From Mycoplasma_H phocimorsus (GTDB taxonomy: Bacteria; Bacillota_I; Bacilli_A; Mycoplasmatales; Metamycoplasmataceae), in the NCBI RefSeq assembly GCF_030077865.1, contig NZ_JASDDP010000008.1: 64,000 bases of DNA. One strand, given 5' to 3'. The translations under genes and the position numbers were made by a program. Shown here piece after piece: positions 55,538-64,000 of the stretch (position 1 is the stretch's first letter; each line of letters starts with the position of its first letter). The notes under the pieces were generated by a model, which was not told the DNA's origin, made no database searches, and saw only the letters and a list, made by a program, of their open reading frames with translations.

Positions 55538-56359
55538 CTAAATGAATTTGTTTTCTTTTAAAAATCTATATGGGCCATCTTCTTTAGGAGAATCGCAAAT
55601 GTAATCAGCAACTTTATTGATTGTATCTATAGCATAATTCTTACCTTGTACTGCAATACCAATTCCAGAGTGTTGAATCATTTTAATATCATTTGAACCA
55701 TCACCAAAAGCCATTACATTTTCAAGAGTAAGTCCTAAATGTTTAGCTAATCAATCTAATCCGGTTCATTTATCAACATTTTTATTAGAAATAAATGTTC
55801 CTCTTGTTCATGTTGATGTTATTGAAAGAGGTAAATGTGTTTCCTTAATAACTTGTTCTACCTTGTTATATTGTAAAGGATCTGAATGTGTTAATGCGAT
55901 AATAGAAATTGTATCTGGATTTATGATATTATAATCAAGTGGTTTTAAAAAATCAACTCATTGCTTCATAAATCAGTTTGTTGTATCTAAAGTTTTTGAA
56001 ATATATAAATGTTTATCATCACATAAATAACCGGAATCAACTACATCTAATAATTTAGGCATAATTATTTTTACATGCTCTAAATTAATATAATCATTGT
56101 AAATTTCTTTTTTTTGTTTTACATCATAAACAAATATTCCATTTGCACCAATAAAATAATCTACTTCTTCAAATAAATCTAATTTATCGCCTATAGTTAT
56201 ATAGTTTCTACCTGTTACAAGTGCAACTTTATATTCTTTTTCCTTTAATGTATCTAACATTTGTAAAACATTTTCCTTTACAGAATGTTGACCATATTCT
56301 ATCAATGTTCCATCAATATCGAAAGCTATTAACTTTATCTTTTTAAATTTATTATCCAT
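55538..56359 (-). CDS. HAD hydrolase, Cof/YcsE type
   Basis: 273 residues with several UGA Trp codons. Motif I is AFDIDGTLI near residue 13 (nucleophile Asp and general acid Asp), motif II ALVTGRNY, and motif IV in AFGDGSNDIKMI; the large C2B cap domain lies between. This class dephosphorylates sugar phosphates and flavin or PLP compounds; the substrate is not predictable. GAAAGGAAACGTA precedes ATG. Confidence 0.88.
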
Positions 56360-56375
56360 TACGTTTCCTTTTCTT

Positions 56376-57260
56376 TCATAATATAAATAGTGGTATCACT
56401 ATTAAAGAAATGAATATTGCAAGCACAACTAGCGAAATTATTAAACACGCTTTATGTAATTGTTTAGTATTTGATTTTTCTTGATATGAACTTATGTTAT
56501 TTGGAACATAAGATTCTACTAATTTCATTTTTTTATAATTATAAATATATTTGATAATCGCTAAAACTGTTATCACTGCTAAAAAAACCGAAAATCCTAC
56601 TATTAAAACTACTGTGCTACCAAAAGTATTATTTAGAATATTATGTCAGTCTATTTTTGTATAAAAATTAGAGCCTATTTCTCCAATTTCTCATATTCCT
56701 TCATTTTTATAGTAAAGCAATGAAACAATTCCAATAAAAATTAGAATATAAACATTTAATCAGGTGGTAAGTCAAATATTTATTATATTTGACCTTGATG
56801 ATTTTATATATACTTCTCCAACAAATGTTGGTGTAACTGTAGAATCTATTTTTCCATCTTTAAAGCTGCTTATTTGATTATTAACTGAATTTTTATATAT
56901 TGCACTTAAAGCTATTTTTGCACTTGAAATAATAGTCATAGCGCTTGAAGGCATATATCAGCCTCAAGTTGTATTTTTAATATTAAATGAAGTAAAAAAT
57001 ACACCTATTGCTTGAAGAATAATATAACTTATAGAAATCAATAAAATTATAACATTAAATATAATTTTAATATTACTGGTTCATACTTCTGAATTATGTA
57101 ATTTATATAATGCTGCTGGCATTTTATATTCTTTAGCTCTTAATTCATCTCTTTTTGAAATGTCAAAATCATAATTATTAGTATCTTGTGAAGCTGTAAT
57201 CGTTACGACTTTAACATCATCTTTTTTTTCGCCTTTTTCCTCGTCTTTATATATATTCAT
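56376..57260 (-). CDS. Multi-pass membrane protein of unknown function
   Basis: 294 residues with several UGA Trp codons. A cytoplasmic N-terminus of about 60 charged residues is followed by roughly five hydrophobic segments: IFNVIILLISISYIILQA, AMTIISSAKIALS, NVYILIFIGIVSLLY, VVLIVGFSVFLAVITVLAI, and LIISLVVLAIFISLIVIPL at the C-terminus. No motif recognised. ATG 57260; divergent from pth. First gene of the minus-strand unit. Confidence 0.6.
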
Positions 57261-57309
57261 ATAAATATTTTAATAAAAAATATCGATAATTAATATATAT
57301 AATTTTAAT

Positions 57310-57873
57310 ATGAAATTAATAATTGGTTTAGGTAATCCCGGAAATGAATATGAAAATACAAGACATAATATTGGGTTTTCTGTTATTGATGCTTTTTTAA
57401 AGCAACATAAAATTGAACTTGATAAAGAGAAATTTAATGGAGTCTTTTATAAAGGATCTGATTTTGTTGTAGCCAAACCATTAACATATATGAATAAATC
57501 TGGTAAATTTGTTAAAGACATAGCTAAGTTTTTTAATATTGATATTGCTGATATTTTAATAATTCATGATGAAATTAATTTACCGGTAGCAAAAGCTGGT
57601 TTGCTTGTTAATGGAAGTAGTGGTAACCATAATGGCATTAAAGATATTATGAATGAATTTAAAATATCAACATTAAACAGATTAAAAATTGGTGTTGGCT
57701 TTAATAATAAATTTAAACTAAAAGATTGGGTTTTATCAAAATTTAAACTTGATGAACTTGAATTATTAGATAAAAATATGTTTAAGTATATTGATGCTAT
57801 TAATTGCTTTTTATATAATGATATTTATTTTGCTATGAATCTTTATAATCATAAACTAAAAGAAAATGAATAA
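57310..57873 (+). CDS. pth: Peptidyl-tRNA hydrolase
   Basis: 187 residues with no UGA. It recycles peptidyl-tRNA. The N-terminus LIIGLGNPGNEYENTRHN contains N9 and the catalytic H19; AKPLTYMNKSG and IIHDEINLP contain the substrate-binding Asn and Asp. The GNHNGIKDI motif is present. It overlaps tilS by eight bases. Confidence 0.96.
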   Translation: MKLIIGLGNPGNEYENTRHNIGFSVIDAFLKQHKIELDKEKFNGVFYKGSDFVVAKPLTYMNKSGKFVKDIAKFFNIDIADILIIHDEINLPVAKAGLLVNGSSGNHNGIKDIMNEFKISTLNRLKIGVGFNNKFKLKDWVLSKFKLDELELLDKNMFKYIDAINCFLYNDIYFAMNLYNHKLKENE

Positions 57874-58723
57874 AAAATTGCTTGCTGTAAGTGGTGGGCC
57901 TGACTCAATGTTTTTACTTAACAAATATAAAAATGAAGATATTGTTGTTGCTCACGTTAACTATAATAAAAGAGATGATAGTTGAGTTGATGAACAAATT
58001 GTTCGTGATTTTTGTTTAAAACATAATATAAATTTAGAAGTTTTAAATATTGAAAAAAATCATAATTATAAAGGTAATTTTCAAGAAGAAGCTAGAAATA
58101 TTCGCTATCAATTTTTTTATAAAATTTATAATAAATATCAATGTAGTGAACTTCTTGTGGCGCACCATTTAGATGACTTTTTAGAAACATGTTTAATGCA
58201 AGAAGAAAAGCGTGTTGAGTCGTTGTATTTCGGTATTTCTGAAAGAATTTTTAATTTTAATATGAATATTTTTAGGCCGTTGCTTTTTAGTTTTAGAAAA
58301 GCTGACATAATAAAATTTTTAAATACTGAAAATATTAAATTTGCAATTGATACTTCTAATGAAAAGCCTATTTATAAACGTAATGAAATCAGAATAAAAA
58401 TTAAACAAATGTCTGATGAAGAATTTAGACAAAAAATTAAGTATTTTATTAATAAAAACACTCAAAATCAATTAATTCTTGAAAATATTAATAGAGAATT
58501 TAATATTTGAAAATCTTCAAATTTTGATTGTGCAATATTTAAAAACTTTAAATACCAAAATCAATTAATTTTTAAGTTAATTCATATAAAGTTCAAAAAT
58601 ATTGAATTAAGTAAAAATAAAATAAATTCAATAAAACAATTTATTTGTTCTACAAAACATACTTCAAGTTTTTTATTAAAAAATTACATATATTTAAAAA
58701 AGCAAAAAAACTATATAATTTAA
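57866..58723 (+). CDS. tilS: tRNA(Ile)-lysidine synthetase
   Basis: 285 residues with two UGA Trp codons. It makes lysidine at position 34 of the tRNA-Ile that reads AUA. The PP-loop is SGGPDS (9-14), with VAHVNYNKR, QEEARNIRYQFF and VAHHLDDFLET downstream, the metal- and tRNA-binding marks of the family. The C-terminal domain is shorter than in E. coli, as in other mollicutes. The order pth-tilS-ftsH is standard. Confidence 0.94.
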
Positions 58724-58745
58724 TTTATTAAATTAAGGAGAATTT

Positions 58746-60860
58746 ATGAATAATAATAAGCGTAATATTATTAAGTGAGTAATTATCATCTTATTAATAT
58801 TGACTGTTGTTGGTATTTTTGTGCAAAGAAATTTCTTTTATAATACTGCTTTTGCAATCAAGGATACAAATCAGTTTCAAACAGCATTAGTTGAAAATGC
58901 TAAAAAAGAAGATGATGAATATTTTATTAAAAATATTTATATAGATAATGATAGAACAGTTACATTGACTTTTAATAAAGAATTGCCTGTAGAAGGAGCT
59001 TTAAAAGGTCATTCAAAAGTTAAGTTTGAAAACTGAACAAGATTTGAAACCTTCTTTTCAGGTAAAAGAGGATCAAATTACGAGATTGGTAGTGAATTAG
59101 CTAAAATTATTAATAATCCCAAAATTACTGCTAAAAGCACATGAAATGATCTTATTGAATCTGCTTTAACAAATACTAAATTAGGTCAAAAAGGAATCTG
59201 ACAAGAATCTCCTGCATTTGATAAGGTACCATGATGAAGAAGTGTATTATTTTCATTATTGCCTGTTATATTATTAGGCCTATTAATGTACTGATTATAT
59301 AGAAAACAAATGAACATTGTGAGTGGTCCAGGTACTCCTTCAAGCAATAAGGCTGTTAGAGTTAAATCAGATAAAAAATTTTCTGATGTTGCTGGAAATG
59401 ATGAGGCAAAAGTTGAAGTGGAAGAATTAGTTGATTATTTAAAAAATCCTAAAAAATATGCTGCTGCTGGGGCAAGAATTCCTAAAGGTATTTTACTTGG
59501 TGGTCCTCCCGGTACAGGAAAAACTCTTCTTGCTAAAGCTACAGCTGGTGAAGCTAGTGTTCCTTTCTTCTTTATTGCTGCTTCAAACTTTGTTGAAATG
59601 TTTGTTGGGTTAGGGGCTAAAAGGGTTAGAGATATGTTTGCTGTTGCTAGAAAAGAATCTCCTGCAATTATATTTATTGATGAGCTTGATGCTATTGGTA
59701 GAAGAAGAGGATCTGGACTTGGTGGAGGAAATGATGAAAGGGAGCAAACTCTTAACCAAATCCTTGTAGAAATGGATGGTATTCAAGAAAATTCTGGAAT
59801 TTTAATTATGGCTGCAACTAATAGAACTGATATTCTTGATCCCGCACTATTAAGACCTGGTCGTTTTGATAGAACTATTAATTTTACGCTTCCTGATATT
59901 AAAGCTAGAGAAGAAATTCTTAGATTACATGCAAAAGGTAAAAGAATTTCTCCAGAAATTAAATTTGATAATGTTGCTAAAAGAACGCCTGGTTATTCAG
60001 GAGCCCAATTAGAAAATGTTATTAATGAGGCTGCTATTTTGTCAGTTAGAGAAAAAACTAATGTTATCACATCAAGTCAAATTGATGAGGCTATTGATAG
60101 AGTAATGTCTGGTCCTGCTAAGAAAAATAGAGTTATAACTAAAGAAGAGTTAGAAATGGTTGCATATCATGAAGCTGGTCATGCTGTTGTAGGTATTAAA
60201 GTTCCCGGAGCTAATAAAGTTCAAAAAATTACTATTATTCCTCGTGGAAATGCTGGTGGTTACAACTTAATGCTTCCTGATAAAGAAAAATACAATGCTA
60301 CTAAATCAGAGTTATTAGCAATGATAGCTTCGTTTATGGGTGGTAGAGCTGCTGAAGAAATTATTTATGGTAAAGAAAATATTTCTACTGGTGCTGGAAA
60401 TGATATTGAAAAAGCTACATCTATTGCCAGAAAAATGGTTACCCAATATGGTATGTCTTCTTTAGGTCCTATTAAATATGAAGAAGATTCAGAAAATCCT
60501 TTTTTAGGAAGGGATTATGCTAAAAGCAATTCATTAAGCTCAAAAATAGCTATTGAAATTGATGAAGAAGTAAGAAAAATTATTTTAGAAGCTCAAGAAT
60601 TAGCTATTAAAACTATTAATGAAAATAGAGAATTGCATGAATTAATTAAAGTTGCTTTATTAGAAAAAGAAACAATTGTTAAAGAAGAAATTGACTATAT
60701 TGCTACACATTTAAAACTTCCTCCTAAGGTAGATAAAAAATCAGAAACTGCTAAAGAGTATTCATTTGAAGAATTAGTTTCTGAAATTGAAGCTGAATCT
60801 AAAGAATCATACAATCAAAATGTAGTTATTAAACAACCTGATATAACAAAAGAAAATTAA
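58746..60860 (+). CDS. ftsH: ATP-dependent zinc metalloprotease FtsH
   Basis: 704 residues. Two N-terminal transmembrane helices (VIIILLILTVVGIFV and LFSLLPVILLGLLMYWL) enclose an external domain of about 160 residues rich in UGA-encoded Trp. The AAA+ core has Walker A GGPPGTGKT (252-260), IIFIDELDAIGRRRG, and the second region of homology ALLRPGRFDR. The zinc motif is HEAGH (475-479). It degrades membrane and soluble proteins. AAGGAGAATTT precedes the ATG. Confidence 0.97.
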
Positions 60861-60883
60861 TAATTGTATTGAAATTAATATTA

Positions 60884-60933
60884 AACAATAACTTAATTTC
60901 TGTTAATACAGATAATAAGTTATTGTTTTTTTT
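60884..60933 (+). terminator. Rho-independent terminator after ftsH
   Basis: AACAATAACTT pairs perfectly with AAGTTATTGTT, followed by a long T run. Confidence 0.85.
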
Positions 60934-61072
60934 GTTAAAAGAGATTTTATACTTTTAAAGTTAAAGTCAAAAACTTGGAAAATTATCTTAGATTTTATAT
61001 ATTTTAATTTTTTACTATTTTTATATCCTTAATTTGCTGTTTTATAATGCCTTTAATATATTTTAGATGTGT

Positions 61073-61114
61073 AAAAAAAATAAAATGTCACAGTGATAAA
61101 TTGCGACATTTTAG
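61073..61114 (-). terminator. Terminator of the helicase-exonuclease fusion gene
   Basis: On the minus strand AAAATGTC pairs with GACATTTT around a 15-base loop and is followed by ATTTTTTTT. It lies about 50 bases after the stop at 61167. Confidence 0.65.
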
Positions 61115-61166
61115 CTATATAATTTGTTTAATCTTTAGTAAATTAATAGTTATATTTTTGGGTATT

Positions 61167-63874
61167 TTAGCAATCAAAATTTTTGAATATAGTTTTAACC
61201 CTATATCCTTCATTAATGGCTCTTTCTATGAATTTAGTAACAAATATTTCTAATTTTTCGAAAATGTCAATAATTGCTTTTGTGTCTGCAAGAGCATTAT
61301 GATGATTATTTAATTCTATATTTAGATAATCACATATATTTTTTAATGAAAATTTATCAAGTTTTTCCTTACCAATGATTTTTTTAAGTGAATTTTTTGC
61401 ACAAAAATAATCGAATTCTGCCATTTCAAAATCATTGTAAGTTGCATTAATTCATATAATCGGAACATCAAATCCGGCATTAAAAGCAATAACTAAATAA
61501 TCGCCATTAAAATATTTTTTAATGTCTGGTCAAAACTCTTGAAATGTTGGCATTCCTTTTACATCTTTATCATATATTTTATGAATTGAACTTGATTCTT
61601 CTGGAATTTGTTCTTCAGGGTCAATTATTTGTGAAATTGTTTTGTTTTCTTGCATAATTCCATTTTTATAAATATACAATCCAAACTGTACAATCTTATT
61701 GCTTGCTGAATAATCCAAATCAAATGTTTCTATATCTAAAAAAACATAATTTTTATTTTTATATCATGTTCTTTCAGAAATCTTACTTTTAGTTAAATTT
61801 TTAGTAATGTAGTTTTTTTGACTAAGTTTTTTTCAATAGGTAATATCTGAAGATCAAAAGGATGTTTCATAAGTTTTTGATAATGGTTTTGGATAGCTTG
61901 ACATATATGTTGTTTTTGTTGAAATTAAATTATTTTCTTTTTTCGTATCTTTTTCTTCATCTGTTAAATTATCTAAATTATCATTCATATTTTTTTGTTC
62001 TTTTTTTAACTGGGTTTCTTCAACAATAATTTCTTCTTTTTTATCTTCTATTAAATCAATTAAAATATTATCTATATCTTCTTTTTTTGTTGGATTTGCT
62101 AGATTAATATTTATATATTTTTCTATAACTTGTAGTTCATCATCACTCGATTGATTATAAAATTTTGAAACATCAAAAAAAGATTGATCAATTTCTCATT
62201 CTTTAGCTTTTAAAAGAGAATTTTCTAATTTAATAATATTTTTTATTTTAATTTTAATTACATTATTATCTTTTAAATTTCAAACAATTAAATTATCGAC
62301 ATTTTTTCCTTTTCTTTTTAAAATAACAGCATAAATAACAAGCTGTAAAATGTCGTATTTATCTAGATTTTCTTTAAATTTAAATTCATAATATGTGTTC
62401 GTATCTTTGTCTAAAAGATCAACAAATCCCTCAAGTTCTAACTTTGGATCAAAAACTCTAATTTGCGAAATAAAATTATTTGATATTCTGCTTCTTAATC
62501 TATTTATAATTTCATTAGTTGTTTTTGTTGTAAGTAAATCAAACTTCGAATCTATATCATAATTTAAATAATCAGCTATTTCTTTTAATGAATTGCTGCC
62601 TATCGATTGTTCAAGAAGCAATAATGCATTTCGATTATTTCAATTTGGATTTTTAATTTTTTCTATATTTTCAATTACAAATTTATATATGTTTTTATTT
62701 AATTGGCTTAGCCTAAATTGTACATAATAAAGAAAAAAATTTATCATTTGTTCATTATAATTCAATCCATTTAAGAATTGTGAAATCTGTTTTTTATTAC
62801 TTCAGATTCAAAAATATTTATTTAAAAAGTTTTCTTTAACTTGTTTATCACTATAAACTAAACTTTCAGCTAATTTACCTTTTAAAGCTGAAATATTTTC
62901 AATTGCAAAATAATTCTCTAAAAAGTGCTTAAAAGTCAGTGTTTTATTATTATTGTATTGTTTAAAACTTGTTCATAAATCATTTCATTTATAAAGTGTT
63001 TTTTTATTAATTTTGAACTTTTCCAATATTTGCTCACACTTATCATTATTGTTATTTTTACAATTTAATATGTAAGCGTAATTTTCTTCTTTTAAAACAT
63101 AATTTTTAGAATTAATGCTAGCAAATTCATAACATGAATTGATTTTATTAATTAAATAAAAATTAAGTTGTTCTTTATTAGATAGTTCGTTGATGAAATC
63201 TTTAACGCCTTTAATTAAATTTTGTTGATTTTTTTTTGTTTTAATAAAAAATTGCGTGTTTTTATTTTTAACAAACTTATAACTTTCTTCATTCATTCAA
63301 GAAGGATGTTCTTTAATATTATTACTTAAAATAATTTTTAACTTTTCTTTATGTCTAGTGGCAGCTACATAAAATATGTTATGTGGTGAACTGTCGTTTA
63401 TTTCTGCTCATTTTTTTTCTCAATATTTACTTGGATCAAGTAAATATACACATTTTCTTTCTAATCCTTTAACACGATGTATTGTTGAAATTACAACTTT
63501 ACCTAATGTTTCATTTAGTGTAAATTCATTTTCTTTACTTGTTTTAAATATTTTGATTCCTTTTGCAATTAACTCATTTGCAATTTTATTACCTAGAGAA
63601 TTTGGTTCCTTATGAGAAGGCGAAAAAATGAAAACTTCTGATGGTCCATATTCTTTTATATCATTAATAATTTCTTCAATTAATGAAGGGCTAATAATTG
63701 AATCTGGACTTGTATTCATTAAAATAATTTCAAAATATCCATTAATATTATCAAAGTTAGACTTACCAGATTTAGAATATATTAAGTCTGTAGTTCTAAA
63801 AAAGTCTCAAATTGTATGGGGCAGCCTAAAAGATATATTCAAGTCTAGATTAATTCATTTTATTTTTGTAAATA
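61167..63874 (-). CDS. UvrD-like helicase fused to RecB-type nuclease and DnaQ-type exonuclease (5' truncated by IS)
   Basis: About 900 codons in one frame, using UGA Trp and without a start inside the window. From the N-terminal side: LNISFRLPHTIWDFF, resembling the UvrD/Rep motif IV region; STIHRVKGLERK (63488-63453) and IFYVAATRHKEKL (63377-63339), which are UvrD motifs V and VI; a long helical part; a PD-(D/E)xK nuclease signature GFVDLL (D at 62420) with YEFKFK (62387-62381) and LQLVIYA, as in RecB/Cas4-type nucleases; an acidic linker; then a DEDDh exonuclease with FLDIETFDL (61736-61730), AFNAGFDVPII and HHNALADTKA (Asp at 61286). The ATPase half with Walker A is missing because an IS begins at 63875. 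Confidence 0.75.
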
Positions 63875-64000
63875 TAAACTGGGACAAAAAAATTTAACAT
63901 TCTTATAATCTTTTATGCCACCACAACTTGTTGTGGTGTTTTTCATCCTAAATTTTTTTGTATTCTCTCGTTATTATATCATGCAACAAACTTGCTAACT
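63875..64000 (-). mobile_element. IS3-family element, right end, running off the window
   Basis: The right inverted repeat TAAACTGGGACAAAAAAATT resembles the ends at 1828 and 45597. Inside it the transposase ends at TAA 63913-63915 and reads VSKFVAWYNNERI, then KNLGWKTPQQVVVA, with UGA Trp codons intact. This fragment looks functional, unlike the other copies in the window. The CCACAACTTGTTGTGG hairpin lies within the coding end. Confidence 0.85.

Noticed and set aside
3554..60860. Apparent frameshifts or truncations at UGA in many genes
   Set aside because: Conserved proteins such as EF-Tu, enolase, FtsH and PolC continue in frame on both sides at conserved Trp positions, so UGA is Trp and the genes are whole.
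1..64000. tRNA, rRNA or CRISPR features
   Set aside because: I searched by eye for T-arm GGTTCRAATCC motifs, rRNA segments and regularly spaced direct repeats and found none convincing.

Overview
The window comes from a mollicute of the Mycoplasma/Mycoplasmopsis type. It is strongly AT-rich, and nearly every conserved gene reads through several in-frame UGA codons that must mean tryptophan (translation table 4; examples are EF-Tu, enolase, FtsH and PolC). Lipoproteins have Mollicutes-style lipoboxes, operons are tightly overlapped, and biosynthetic genes are nearly absent. I would place it in the hominis/synoviae-type lineage but cannot name a species. Coordinates below join the UGA-split pieces into whole genes. 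I saw no tRNA, rRNA or CRISPR array.

Layout. 1-1830: end of a membrane protein, a doubly anchored lipoprotein, and a decayed IS3-family element. 1863-3453 (-): rsmG and prs. 3554-10392 (+): trigger-factor-like chaperone, LemA, and two large paralogous surface proteins. 10684-14847 (+): a complete type III restriction-modification pair. 14931-18510: an accessory patch with a LicA-like kinase operon, a small unknown gene, two copies of a coiled-coil gene family and IS ends. 18556-22204 (-): a thiamine/TPP ABC importer (p37/p29/p69 type) behind a TPP riboswitch. 22509-25495: a papain-like surface cysteine protease, convergent with a Bax-inhibitor-like membrane protein. 25514-30809 (-): polC and whiA. 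30942-36694 (+): tmk, holB, rsmI, proS and three genes syntenic with MG284-MG286. 36764-42883 (+): mscL, tuf, ychF, tsaE, an MFS transporter and a glycerophosphodiesterase. 43158-45597: a third coiled-coil copy and a nearly full-length IS3-type element inactivated by stops. 45653-47839: CIRCE operator and clpB. 47842-50512 (-): SRP RNA, pepA and thiI. 50709-54267 (+): rpsD, rpmE, a DEDD-like gene and eno. 54354-57260 (-): pgsA and three neighbours. 57310-60860 (+): pth, tilS and ftsH. 61167-63874 (-): a helicase-nuclease-exonuclease fusion cut at its 5' end by an IS that runs off the window.

How the genes work together. The housekeeping content covers nucleotide salvage (prs, tmk), replication (PolC, delta prime), translation (tuf, proS, rpsD, rpmE, pth), RNA modification (rsmG, rsmI, tilS, thiI, tsaE), protein quality control (ClpB under CIRCE, FtsH, chaperone) and membrane lipid handling (pgsA, GDPD). 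The accessory content covers the cell surface (lipoproteins, protease), vitamin uptake (TPP importer) and foreign-DNA defence (type III R-M).

The items most worth a second look are the UvrD / RecB-like nuclease / DnaQ-like exonuclease fusion at 61167-63874, the TPP riboswitch whose terminator-like hairpin also holds the Shine-Dalgarno and touches a UUG start, the three-copy coiled-coil family with a lost start codon next to IS ends, and the IS copy whose frame survives apart from UAA codons, at least one of them at a tryptophan position.
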